Positions 20,117 through 30,252 of a stretch of 64,000 nt of DNA are shown here, piece by piece. Positions within the stretch are counted from its first letter, which is position 1, and every line of letters starts with the position of its first letter. The DNA is from Yarrowia lipolytica (Eukaryota > Ascomycota > Dipodascomycetes > Dipodascales). Location of the stretch: contig NC_090770.1 of NCBI RefSeq assembly GCF_001761485.1, positions 372,001 to 436,000 of the forward strand, written 5' to 3'. The position numbers and the translations under genes are program-made. The notes beneath the pieces are model-generated. The model did not search any database, was not told where the DNA came from, and was given only the letters and a program-made list of their open reading frames with translations.

Positions 20117-21016
20117 GATGCTCGTCATCCCAGTTGGCATTGCTCATCGTACTGTCCGACTACTGCATCTACACCACACAAGTCGAATGGACATCGAAAC
20201 CGCAGAGACGAGTTTGAAGGAACCGATATTAACCAGGGGGAGCCATATCCCCACTATGAAGTTGACTTCTTCGACGTCGCTCTCTTTGCGATCTATTTCT
20301 TTGGGCTGGCCGAAGTTGTATCTTCAAAACACGGGGAAAGAGATCAATGGAATAATTCTCTTTCGCTGACCGAAGACAATTACAGTACCAGAAGTTTGAT
20401 CAAGGTGTTTATGGGAAGTTCTGGTGTGTTCCTAAGAGCTCATTTGTCTCGCCAGTCAAAATGGTCCCGCATTGGGCTTGTGCAAAGTTCAAGTCTTCCG
20501 AACAAATGACTTTGGACTGGAGCTGAAAGATTTAAACAAACACAACTTCTGGGGCCAGTCCGAATCTACCCTGCATCTATTAGATTATATGAACGAGTCT
20601 CCGAAGCTTCTGGTTGAGCGAGTCCGTCATGGTGTACTATCATCAGCAATGTCTTTTCAGGACAGAGATCGCCTGCTTCGAATGAGACATACTGCCATAG
20701 CAAGAAGGGCAATGCTGTTTTTCTAACTTGATTCTGTTTTGCCAGACCTGACATCCTACAGACACGCAGGAACATCTGGCAGACACCTTCAGTCAACAGC
20801 CTCAGAAGAAAGTCCGTCAGCGGCCAAGAAGAAACGTGAGTCTGATAAACCTGAAAGTAATGAAGCGAATTGTGTCTGAAGACAAGAATCTGAAGAGAAA
20901 ATGCCTGTCTGACGAAGAGCCTTTAGATGAACCGGAAGAACCTGAAACCGCTGTGATTGAGGCTCCAAGAGGAAGGAAAAACCTGCCGAGATTGGTGCAG
21001 AATTTGTACTTGTAGC
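20117..21016 (+). pseudogene. Decayed coding sequence, unknown family
   Basis: Coding-like text appears in pieces that do not form one gene. Frame A is open from 20117 to TGA at 20507-20509 and includes HYEVDFFDVALFAIYFFGLAE and TRSLIKVFMGSSGVFLRAHL. A second frame over 20370-20523 reads FDQGVYGKFWCVPKSSFVSP. A third, 20472-20726, has LRMRHTAIARRAMLFF. A further stretch ending at 21013-21015 reads SDEEPLDEPEEPETAVIEAP. Overlapping open frames without a good ATG suggest a broken gene or a gene with unrecognised introns; one GTGAGT donor lies near 20834. I do not recognise the family. Confidence 0.35.
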
Positions 21017-21234
21017 AAGCTGCGTCTTTCCTTGAAAAAACAAGACGCTCATCAGTTTGTGTTGGCTTGACGAGCTTTCCAGAACATTTTACTGCTAGTA
21101 TAAACTGATATCTCATCAGGGAGGGCCGACTATTTGGTATTGTAGCTGAAAACGTCCGAGCGTAGCGATACACCAAAGCGCAGTGTTACTAACCATCTAA
21201 AATACTGGTCTGTTGAGCGGGAAAAAAGAGAGAA

Positions 21235-21321
21235 TCTCCCGGGGGCGAGTCGAACGCCCGATCTCAAGATGACAATTTTCCATTACAGTCTCGCGCCTTA
21301 AACCAGCTTGGCCACCGGGAG
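21235..21321 (-). tRNA. tRNA-Tyr (GUA) with a 12-nt intron
   Basis: On the minus strand the acceptor stem CTCCCGG (from 21321) pairs with CCGGGAG ending at 21236. The D-arm is TGGCCAAGCTGGTTTAAGGCG and the T-arm GGGCG-TTCGACT-CGCCC. These match yeast tRNA-Tyr closely. The anticodon stem CGAGA pairs with TCTTG. The loop CTGTAA gives anticodon GTA, and a 12-nt intron (TGGAAAATTGTC) follows base 37. Its 5' flank faces the Gag-like gene 400 bp away. Confidence 0.95.
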
Positions 21322-21726
21322 GTGAGTTTTTTTTGGAAATCAATCAAACTCAGGGAACGTGAAAGTAGTCGTTATATACTGGTAGCAGTGCTTTTAACGC
21401 AGTGTTAACGTCTTTAAATGAGACGGAAGTTCATTATTCATACAATCTCCAGCGGACTTGGGGTTCTCCTCATTTCTCTTGATTTTATATGGATTTTCCC
21501 CGTATTATGCACTTTATAGAAGGATAAATACGAGAAAATTCATAAATATTCCTTGAATCATTATTTTTTTCGTAGGGCATGATTTTTCGGTTATATTAGG
21601 TGTCCTTTCTAAACCAAAGTACTGTAATTAACAGCCACATATCAATGTCAGATGGTATTTCGATGTCATCTCATTTAATATTAAAATAAAACAAACCCCA
21701 ATATAAAATTCTTGATAGCATCATTC
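21322..21726. other. tRNA-Tyr 5' flank and leader of the Gag-like gene
   Basis: 405 bp of A/T-rich DNA between tRNA-Tyr (minus) and the Gag-like gene (plus). I looked for terminal repeats of an LTR element here and matching sequence downstream of the Gag-like gene (23272-23434) and saw none. Confidence 0.5.
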
Positions 21727-23271
21727 ATGCATGATCTTGGAAGTCCTACTTGGCTACACTTTCATCCCAGTGTGCGAATGACAGCAAGTGGGTCGTTTCA
21801 TCCGATCATGACTGAGCAGGACATTATCTTTACGGCTGGGACGCCTGCCACCGAGCTGACGACCGCGCAGCGTCACTACGTCCAGTACACGATTCAGCAG
21901 GTACAGATCGACCAACAGGCAACTTTCAGCGGAGGAGAAAAAGATACCCAAGCCATATTGAAATGGGTCAGAGACATGGAGGAGCATTTCTACGGCCTGT
22001 TTGTCCAGCCGGAACTGTGGGTGATTCTGGCGGCTGTGCGGTTAAAAGGGGAGGCTCGGAGCTGGTTTGCGGAGGTGGAAAAGGAGCACATTTTTGGCGA
22101 CTGGAACCGGTTCAAAACGGCATTCATTGAAAAATGGAGTCCCGACTACTTCCATAAAGTCATCACAGCTTACCATGGAATCAGGCAAGATGAAGAGGAG
22201 ACAGTCGACGACTTTTATGCCAAGTTCCGACTGCTGCGAGATAACCTACCCGAAAGAGATCCAGAGTCAATTGCTAAGGTGCTCTTTGTGAACGCCCTGC
22301 GGCCAGGCTTGCATGAAATCGTTGTACGCCAGTTTCATGATTCGGTTGAGTCGACCTACAAGACCGCCAGACTCGTAATGGTGCTGCAGGACAGTGTTGA
22401 GAGCAGCACCCGAGCAACAGGCAGCCAGACCCAGAAAGCTACGGAAAATTTTGGTGACCAGAATAGCCAGAAGGCAAACAAAGCGACTCGGACTAATAAA
22501 ACGATTGGTGTTAAGGCATGCTTCTTGTGCAACCAAACAGGTCACTTGGTCAGGGATTGTCCCCAGTACCAGGCGAAATTCTGCTTGCACTGTCGCACTA
22601 ACGATCACTCGACTGCCGATTGTCTATTCAAATATGGACCCAACCGCAAAAGAGACAAAAAAGTACCCATCTGTTACAAGTGCAGTGAGAGTGGTCATAT
22701 TGCCAGAGACTGCACTTATTCTCCGTTTGGTATAACCTATGTGCGTGGTCAGTCAACCGCTGGCAGGTCGTCGTGCTCGCCTCCTAAGGCAGCTGTTGAA
22801 AAGGGAAGCGATACGAGTTATGCCGAAAGTTCGGGCTCACTTGAGGGAGCTATCGAAACAGCAAGCGATGCTGACCGCCAAGCTCAAAGTGATGGTGATG
22901 ATAAGCTCTCTGAAATGCTGGGATATGGTCATGGAACTGACTACTCCCCACCGTCTCCCATTACAAAGTGTTTTCGTTGCAGGGAATTTGGCCACTTGAC
23001 TCAAGAGTGCACTGCCCCTCTGGAAATGTCGCATATCGAATACACATCGAAGGACAAGTGCCTCAGGTGCAAGAAGAGAGGTCACAGAGATATAGACTGT
23101 CCGGAACCAAATACAGCAGAGACCGAATCCCTCGAGGCTGAGACCCATGAGACTAATTCTGTGGCTTCTGCGGACTCTGTGGAACCTGTGGACCTCATTG
23201 AAAATCAGCCGGTTGAAATATCTCAAGGAGAGGTTCATTCCACCGAAGACCTGGGGTTTGCATCGGAGTAA
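21727..23271 (+). CDS. Stand-alone retrotransposon Gag-like protein with five CCHC zinc knuckles
   Basis: The frame from ATG 21727 gives 514 aa; ATG 21808 is an alternative start (MTEQDII). The N-terminal half has the retrotransposon Gag fold signature of Ty3/gypsy-type elements: ILKWVRDMEEHFYGLF, LKGEARSWFAEVEKE, W..FKTAFIEKWSPDY, DDFYAKFRLLRDNLPE. The C-terminal half has five CX2CX4HX4C knuckles, such as CFLCNQTGHLVRDC and CYKCSESGHIARDC, spread over a Ser/Glu-rich tail. The frame looks whole. No protease, reverse transcriptase or integrase frame follows, and no LTRs are visible on either side. It is either the surviving part of an old element or a host-adopted gag gene. Its place beside tRNA-Tyr fits Ty3-like target choice. 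Confidence 0.75.
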   Translation: MHDLGSPTWLHFHPSVRMTASGSFHPIMTEQDIIFTAGTPATELTTAQRHYVQYTIQQVQIDQQATFSGGEKDTQAILKWVRDMEEHFYGLFVQPELWVILAAVRLKGEARSWFAEVEKEHIFGDWNRFKTAFIEKWSPDYFHKVITAYHGIRQDEEETVDDFYAKFRLLRDNLPERDPESIAKVLFVNALRPGLHEIVVRQFHDSVESTYKTARLVMVLQDSVESSTRATGSQTQKATENFGDQNSQKANKATRTNKTIGVKACFLCNQTGHLVRDCPQYQAKFCLHCRTNDHSTADCLFKYGPNRKRDKKVPICYKCSESGHIARDCTYSPFGITYVRGQSTAGRSSCSPPKAAVEKGSDTSYAESSGSLEGAIETASDADRQAQSDGDDKLSEMLGYGHGTDYSPPSPITKCFRCREFGHLTQECTAPLEMSHIEYTSKDKCLRCKKRGHRDIDCPEPNTAETESLEAETHETNSVASADSVEPVDLIENQPVEISQGEVHSTEDLGFASE

Positions 23272-23434
23272 CCGTTCATTTGACAAAACATTGTGTGGTT
23301 CGGGTAATGTGTACAAGTGGTACATATGGTACATAATACATACATACTTAGGTCATTCAAACATGCGATTTTATTCCAGTCTATAAGTACATTTCCGTGT
23401 GTAAGCACCGTTAGTGGCTGTTCATCCCCTTTGC

Positions 23435-24427
23435 TTAGTCAAAAGTCATCTTCTTACCAGTGCTTTTGACGATACCCACAGAGGCTCTCTGGGCACTGGC
23501 CAGGACCTGTCCAGGCTTCTTTCGCGAGTAAGGTCGGTCCTCCTTGCTTCTCTTAGGCTTATCGTATGACTCCTTGTTCTCGGTGTATGCAGGCTTATCC
23601 TCAACCTGGGCAGGCTCTGAGTACTCCTTCTGTGCGGACTGACTCTCGTCAGCGACAGCACCCTCGACCTTTCGAGGCTTGGGCACTCGCTTACTTCGGT
23701 CTTCTCCGGCCTCGAGACGCAGAGTTCGACCCTCGAGGTACTTGTACAATCGTCCCTTAAGAGCTTTTCGAGTAGCGTCGGCGTCGTAAAAGTCCACAAA
23801 AGAGAAGCCCTTTGACTTGCCGGTATCTTCAAAAGACATCATTCGAACCCGTCGAATATCTCCGCAGGACTTGAAGTGGTCCTGCAGCATCTCCTCGGTT
23901 GCGTTGAAAGGCAGGTTTCCAACAAACAGCACCCGTGAGTCTGTGTCTGTAGGGTCCTTCTTCTCGGGCCGTCCCTCGAACGAGTTTGCGTTCTTGATAA
24001 GAAGTTTTCGGCCGTTAAGGATCTGCTCTGACAGGGAGACCAGTCGCTCCATCTTCTCGGCGGTGGGGACGTCAACGTAGGCGAAACCCTTCACCTTCTT
24101 GGTAACCTTGGACTTGGGCAGGTTAATTCGAAGCAAATCGTCCTCCTCAATCACCACCGCGTCGGAGTCCTCTTCAGATTTACCCAGCTTAGCCAGAATG
24201 AACCGCTTGATATCCTCCTTGCAAGTGTCGAACGACAGATTGCCAATCCACACTCCATGTTCGGACTTTTTGGACTTGCCCTCCTCCTCATCATCGGCCT
24301 TCTCGACAGGCAGCTTTCCCTTCTTTTCGAGACGCTTCTGTTTCTTGGACAGAGGAGCGGACTTTTCCAAGTCGATCTCAATTTCCTCCTCGATCTTTCG
24401 CTTGACGGTCACCTCGGAATCACTCAT
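23435..24427 (-). CDS. NOP13: Nucleolar protein Nop13, two RRMs
   Basis: The product is 330 aa. A charged N-terminus (KKQKRLEKKGK) precedes RRM1 near 59-148 (GVWIGNLSFDT; KGFAYVDVP) and RRM2 near 165-245 (VLFVGNLPFNATEEMLQDHF; KGFSFVDF). The tail is basic and ends VLASAQRASVGIVKSTGKK. Both the GVWIGNLSFDT block and the RRM pair match yeast Nop13p, a nucleolar RNA-binding protein found with pre-60S particles. Yeast Nop13 is longer (about 400 aa). The ATG at 24427 is the obvious start. An RRPE-like TGAAAAAAATTC lies about 35-45 bp upstream. Confidence 0.88.
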   Translation of the reverse strand: MSDSEVTVKRKIEEEIEIDLEKSAPLSKKQKRLEKKGKLPVEKADDEEEGKSKKSEHGVWIGNLSFDTCKEDIKRFILAKLGKSEEDSDAVVIEEDDLLRINLPKSKVTKKVKGFAYVDVPTAEKMERLVSLSEQILNGRKLLIKNANSFEGRPEKKDPTDTDSRVLFVGNLPFNATEEMLQDHFKSCGDIRRVRMMSFEDTGKSKGFSFVDFYDADATRKALKGRLYKYLEGRTLRLEAGEDRSKRVPKPRKVEGAVADESQSAQKEYSEPAQVEDKPAYTENKESYDKPKRSKEDRPYSRKKPGQVLASAQRASVGIVKSTGKKMTFD

Positions 24428-24646
24428 GTTGTGGTGGTAGCTGAATTTTGTCTCGAGGCTGAATTTTTTTCAGATAATGCAGGCCGCCAATAGAGTTTGA
24501 GGGTGGTCGATTTTTTTATTAATGAGTTGAAAATACGTCCCAACTATGATGCGAACTCGGGTGCATTGGAATTATTCAAGGTGGAGAGGTGACAACGGTA
24601 AAGAACATCCCAAGTATTATTGATTAAATATAGTTAATTTACCGAC

Positions 24647-24805
24647 TTACAACTCACCTAAGGCGGCGCCGGCTATCCTCACCCTGCCCAGACCAATTTC
24701 TGGCCTTTCTGCTTTCAGATGCTTCTTCCCTTGTAACACACTCTTCTTACTATTTGTCACTGCCTCATACAGACCTTCACCTTTCTTCACCTTGCGTTTT
24801 CCCAT
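24647..24805 (-). CDS. Possible small basic protein (52 aa) or first exon
   Basis: ATG at 24805 opens MGKRKVKKGEGLYEAVTNSK, then GKKHLKAERPEIGLGRVRIAG, ending AALGEL and TAA. The peptide is very basic. The last codons contain the Yarrowia donor word GTGAGT (about 24658), so this could be a first exon. However, no good CTAAC-CAG acceptor is seen before NOP13. Unrecognised; could be spurious. Confidence 0.25.
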   Translation of the reverse strand: MGKRKVKKGEGLYEAVTNSKKSVLQGKKHLKAERPEIGLGRVRIAGAALGEL

Positions 24806-25571
24806 CTATTGGGTGAAGTCGTCATTATAGTATCACAAAGCGATTGCTGACCTCCTTATCAAAGAAAACGCCTGTCTTCTTTGGGGTTTCCTCCGACACC
24901 ATTCTCAAAGAAAACATCACTATGTTCACAACAGAGATGAGTGTCTTTTAAAGAATCTTGGTAACTGGTAAATCGAAAGAACCTTCGAAATGGCAATGCC
25001 CAACGGGAGATAGTGCATCGGCTAAAGAGGGATTCAAACACTTGCAATGCCAGCTTGTGCTTCAGAGTTCTGCGGCTGCGTATGGTGGCTGAATTGGTGA
25101 CTGACTTGGTGGCTGATTGTGTGGCTCTCGCTGATCTCAATTGTCACGATGGCAACTGTTGATCTCACTGATGAGGTTACCAATAGTAATCCAAGTTGTT
25201 GATGGACCCTGCGGACGTGGGACACTGCTGAGGATGTGCGAAAATGTGTCGTGTACGTATCATTTTCTTGCACTTCTGGCACTTGTAATATTTGACGGGG
25301 ATGTATGACATGATGTGATCGGAGTGAACGTTGGATGGCGTAGCTTGCTGGCGCTACAAGGATAACCGCCCTCTATATATGTCCGTCCTGTTAATCACAT
25401 ACCCAGGTCATGACTCGATCTGTTTCATCGGACAAACGAAATGGGGATTATTTCAGAAGGAACAATGAGGCTTGCACTCATGTGCATATCAACACTTGAT
25501 GAACGCAATAAAGTGCATATTGGCACTTGCTGTAAGTGCTAATCATGCGAAGATGAGGATGACCTGCTTGT

Positions 25572-25602
25572 AGGCTACGATACGATACCTGTATCGTAGC
25601 CT
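25572..25602. repeat. Perfect 12-bp inverted repeat, 7-nt loop
   Basis: AGGCTACGATAC at 25572-25583 and its exact complement GTATCGTAGCCT at 25591-25602, separated by GATACCT. No gene end is nearby to make it an obvious terminator. Confidence 0.8.
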
Positions 25603-28600
25603 CTGGGACTCATTTACAGTGACATGAGCTCGATGGGAGGCTCAAATACCCAGTTCATGTGGCAATAATTTGCTAGGTCCACTTTTGTTCCACACATAAT
25701 AAAGCATGTTCGAGAGAGTGTATTATTATCAAGATACATCACTGTCGGCAAAGTCTTCGTCTCCCCGTCTGATACAAACTCGTGTCTTAAAAGGAGAGAT
25801 AACTTCTGGATGCGGCTTGAGATGAGCAGGAATCGCGACTTGCATGAGCAGGAATGGGGCACAGTACGAGCACTGTTCTAGGACAAGTGTTGTTTTGCCG
25901 ATACATTATAATCGTACATCAGCAGGATTTCATTTCTAGACTGTGAGAAAAATTACGATGCTGTGAGAAACACTACGATATTGTGAATCGGTGTCTTGCT
26001 ATGTCGACAGTGTTATTTCTGATACATCACGTACTCTTTGTACATTGTTTGGGTCACCGGGAAGGTCATAACAGCATTTGGTTTTGGGGCAAAGTCGTCA
26101 GCGTCAGAACGAGGTTTGGGATTCGATTTACTTGAAGTGTTCTATCGTACAACTACAACATACAAGCGTCTGGTTGGGCAATTTGATGTGATACGGCTAT
26201 TGTAAAAAATGCTCGATTTTTACTACACCTTTTCTACGGAGGTTCCTGTCGTTACGGTTGACGGAGAAAGAGTGGCCGAGAATTTGGGCTGTTTGAGACC
26301 GCCGAGCATGCCAATCCGGTTCGCTTTGAGTCTCCCTGTTCCACAGGAGCTTTGCCCTAACCTGTGATATCTGCATTGGTTCAAGGTGTCGGTGTGGCAA
26401 AGGAAGTGGTGGTCAACATCGGCCACCAGTAACTCTCCGGAGAACGGAAAGGCTACAATCGACGGAAACAGCCACAATCGACGGAAACGACCACACAACT
26501 GAATCCATAATCCCCAGAGTTGGCTACCTTTACCCATTGCTGACCACCGCCCAAGTAAGTGCCTCATATCCACACCTTCCCATTAGCCACTGGGCCATTC
26601 AAAGTTCTGAGGTGGTTTGACTTTGACTTGAAAAAAAAATAACAAAAAAAGTTCATTGGCCCCAACCTTGATCCAACTTTTCACCGACGTTTTTCACCAT
26701 TCTAAATCCGTCCACTGTACGTACAAAACAATACTTGATGTTTGATGGGATAATGTTGGGTATAGGTGCGAAAATACCCGTACAGAACTGTACTCATACT
26801 GTCAAAATTCTCCCAAATTCACACCTACTGATGGAATCACGAATCCGCCGGCCAACCTAAGACAACTCCGGCTCTCTCGACCCCGGTTCGTGTAACTCTC
26901 AGTCTGCGGACTCCGCCATAGCCACTGCCTTGTGCGCGCCTTGTGAGCGAGCGGTGACACGGAAAACGCTCGCACGATCCACCTGGCGATCGAAACCTTG
27001 TAACTTGCGAGAAACGGGAGCGGCACTGGTCTCTAACGGCCGAGGAATTGGATATATGGCACGGATAGCCACAAACCAGCCGGAAAAGAAGGGAAAACGA
27101 GTATCGCACGAGCAGAGCGGAAGACTCTCGTCTTGAAAAAGATCGGCTTCGAGATGGGCCTATTGACCTACCACCATTGACCCGTCCCCGAGCCTACGAG
27201 TCTTCGATTCTAGAGGTTCGCCTTGTTCGCATTTGCAGTCTGAGTTCACGAGTGAGACAGGGCCAGAATACGGTCCGGTACGAACACCCGTTGAATAACA
27301 CGGTGAAATTCCACATGATAAAAGTAGGGGCAAAACCAACTGCAGCCTACAGCCAAGCCGACGCCCAGGAAGTAGGGGTATGTGCACTGAGAGGAGTGCT
27401 TATATCGGTGGAAGCATACAAGGATGTGTGCACATGGAAGTGTGCCAGACATGCGTTCTTCAGGCTTCTGCTCTGTGAGTTTACCTGGATAATAAACCTG
27501 CAGTTGAAAAGAAATATCAATGGGCAGTTAATTGACTGGTACTTGAGTGTTGATGCGGAAATGAGGGGGTGAATAGATTCTCAATGTGTGGATTCGCACT
27601 ATCAATGACAAGAATCTGTCCTGTTCCACCGCCTCTGTACCGCTTCCACTGAACCAACCCACTAAATCAACCTCGGTTGCTTGCGTCTCTCAAGTTAGCA
27701 CACATTATCCAGGGCCACAGGGAAGAGCTGTATAGTTTACGCTGTACGACTGGGGTATGAGTTGGTATCGTACTTGGATGTAACACAACTGACGGCTTTC
27801 AGGGACCGTGAAGATCAATACCTCGGCGGTTGTTGTCTGCGACATACGCATCCATTGAGAAGTTGGAAATACGTTTTGAAAACCGTTTTCCGGGGGTTCT
27901 TTCACCGTATATTCGGTTTGCCACTCTCGCTTTCGATGCACGCTTTCACGTTGGGCTTACAGAGACCGTCAGGACCAATGTCGATCTTTTCCCACACACT
28001 CAACCTTGGGACTTCACAGTCAGGCACAGATCGTGCCCGCAACTAGTCGCAAGACAGGTTCCTTCTAGTGTAATGGTCTTTCTAACACCATCAACGGTTT
28101 TCTAGCTGCAAGAGAATCAGCTACAAGAGAATCAGCTACACCCGCGTCATGAAAAAACCACCACCCAAACCTCACTTGGATTTCCTCTTTAGTATAGACT
28201 TTGAAATAGCGTTGCTGAGACCAACCAGTAACTGAGCTACGAGTTAGATATTATTCATACTGAACAAGTAATAAATGATTCTCCCAAGTATGGTCGATGA
28301 ATGTACGTACTGAGAAGCAGCCAACTCACAAAGTCGCATTACATACACACAAAGTCGCAATCAAAACACACATTTCTTCCTGTACCGAACCTGTACAATA
28401 GGAATACTGTATCCACCCAACAAAATCTCTTTGTCGTCTTTTCACGCTTTCTGAGACAGTAGATTTCAGGCCACCGCTATCAGGCATGCAAATCAACCAT
28501 AACCGTAACCTACTTGGCCACAGAAGGCTCAGGTAACGGTGTCGATGGAGGGTTTTCAGGCAATATAAACCCGAGGGGACCCTTCTCCTCGGCTCCCCAA

Positions 28601-28664
28601 GCCTTCTTCACCCTAGTCATTCTCTTACCCCCTTTTTTTACTTCACCCTATACCCTCTTTAATC

Positions 28665-29297
28665 ATGCTCTTCCTCAAGACCATTGCTCTGGCTGCCACT
28701 GCCGTTCTCGCCCAGGTGTACGAGCCCACCTCTGATATCCACTTTTACGCCCAGTCTCAGGACAATGTGGCTCCCTGGTCCCAGTCTCTTCTGACCGTCC
28801 AGGACTCTACTCTCGTGGCTGTCACCACCCTGACCCCCAACGATACCACCTCTGCCTTCGACACCCACGATGACAACTTCATTGCTCGAAACGGCAAGTT
28901 CCTCGCTGCTACCGCCAACAACGGCCTGGTGCTGTCCGACTCTGCTCCCACCCGGCAGCTCAAGTGGGTCTCTGGCTCTCTCAACGTTGTTGACAACGGC
29001 AAGACCTCTCAGCTGGTTGCCTGCCCCTCCACTGCCAACAACACCTGGGTTATCACTCTCAACTCCAACTGTACCAAGGGTTTCCGAGTCGCTGTCAAGC
29101 CCCGAACCATCGCCAAGAACACCAACACCTTCTCTCAGATCCCCGTCAACATCACCCACTCTTCCTCCAACATCACTGGCCCCGTGTCCATCGCTAAGCC
29201 CGAGCCCGCCAAGGAGGACGATAAGCACAACGGAGCCATGACCAACAGCGCTGGCGCTGTGGTTGTTGCCGTTGCTCTTGTTGCCGTTCTTTTCTAA
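28665..29297 (+). CDS. Secreted GPI-anchored cell-surface protein, unknown function
   Basis: The product is 210 aa. A signal peptide MLFLKTIALAATAVLAQ leads into a beta-rich domain (VYEPTSDIHFYAQSQDNVAP; LKWVSGSLNVVDNG). Sequons NDT, NNT, NCT, NIT and NIT are present. A short charged linker (KPEPAKEDDKHNG) precedes a small-residue omega region (MTNSAG) and a hydrophobic end (GAVVVAVALVAVLF), a textbook GPI signal. Codon use is strongly biased to C-ending codons, as in well-expressed genes. It is likely a wall or membrane mannoprotein. The family is not recognised. Confidence 0.75.
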   Translation: MLFLKTIALAATAVLAQVYEPTSDIHFYAQSQDNVAPWSQSLLTVQDSTLVAVTTLTPNDTTSAFDTHDDNFIARNGKFLAATANNGLVLSDSAPTRQLKWVSGSLNVVDNGKTSQLVACPSTANNTWVITLNSNCTKGFRVAVKPRTIAKNTNTFSQIPVNITHSSSNITGPVSIAKPEPAKEDDKHNGAMTNSAGAVVVAVALVAVLF

Positions 29298-30252
29298 GTG
29301 ACGACCGGATCGTTTCAAATCACATTTTGTCGTTTCTGGCTTCAGAACAGACACACACCACCAATGACTTCGCCTCAGATCGCAGTTTTTCTGCTCCCTT
29401 AAAACATCAAAAGATCAGATTCCACATCAGATCATTCAGATTCATGTATATTTATCATTCAATGCAGGCAGGTTATAAGCAGGACGATAGTAGACAGTAG
29501 TAGACAGTGGACTGGTTGGTACAAGTATCAGTCCACTGATCCATATGTAATCCCACTAAAAGGGGACTTTGCAAGACGTGGTAAGCGCAAGGCAGCCATG
29601 TCGACGTCACCTCGACATGGAAAAGTCCTCATATCTAGACCATTACGATCAGAAAGTCCATATATCTGTATACATTTGGAATCAGCATCAACTTTCGAGT
29701 TGAGTGATGAACTTTTTATCACCACTTCTCTTCAAAGCCACGATAGTATGGTCTGTATCGTACAATGTACTTGCGACCACTCTCTGATGCTGTGTATAAT
29801 CCAAGAGATAACACCAGAAATACAAATGTGTCGACAAAATCTGCAATACTAGCCTATCTATATATTCTTTTTCTGATTTTATTCCACGATCAATCCCAAC
29901 TATTGACCCCAATAATCTCATCTAATTACTTGTACTCTAATTACTTCCGCCAACCATCCATGTCTCCCAACATCATGACTCACGCGATGAGAATTTGACT
30001 ATTTCTGCGACAATAATTCGGGTGGCGTTATATATATAGAGGGCGCACCGGCATATATTTTTTTCCTGCCACCTCCCCAGTACAATAGTTTATGTGAGGA
30101 GCCTGCTGTACCTGTGCTTCTGGTAAAAGCAAGGAGGCTGACTAACGTACTGAAATGTACGGTGACAGACTGAGATGTTCCAAACTCTATAGTGAAAATA
30201 TGGCCTTCTTGTGATGCGTCATACTACGAGGCTACCCTACGACACACGCAAA
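29298..30252. other. Intergenic, GCD11 upstream region
   Basis: About 950 bp, A/T-rich, with no convincing frame. The segment next to 30252 must hold the GCD11 promoter. A TATATATATAGAG run lies near 30029-30041. Confidence 0.5.

Larger units (their letters stand above)
24428..28664. other. 4.2-kb gene-poor region
   Basis: I see no conserved gene. Contents worth naming: a possible 52-aa frame on the minus strand (24647-24805), a perfect hairpin at 25572-25602, a G/C-rich patch at about 26820-27180 with a 7-bp perfect stem, and a 15-bp duplicate (CAAGAGAATCAGCTA) at 28109-28138. Remaining open frames are short, lack conserved features, and many need non-ATG starts. The last few hundred bases should hold the promoter of the GPI-protein gene. 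Confidence 0.5.

Noticed and set aside
27177-27572. 131-codon open frame
   Set aside because: It needs a TTG start and has no conserved features or typical codon use. Treated as chance.
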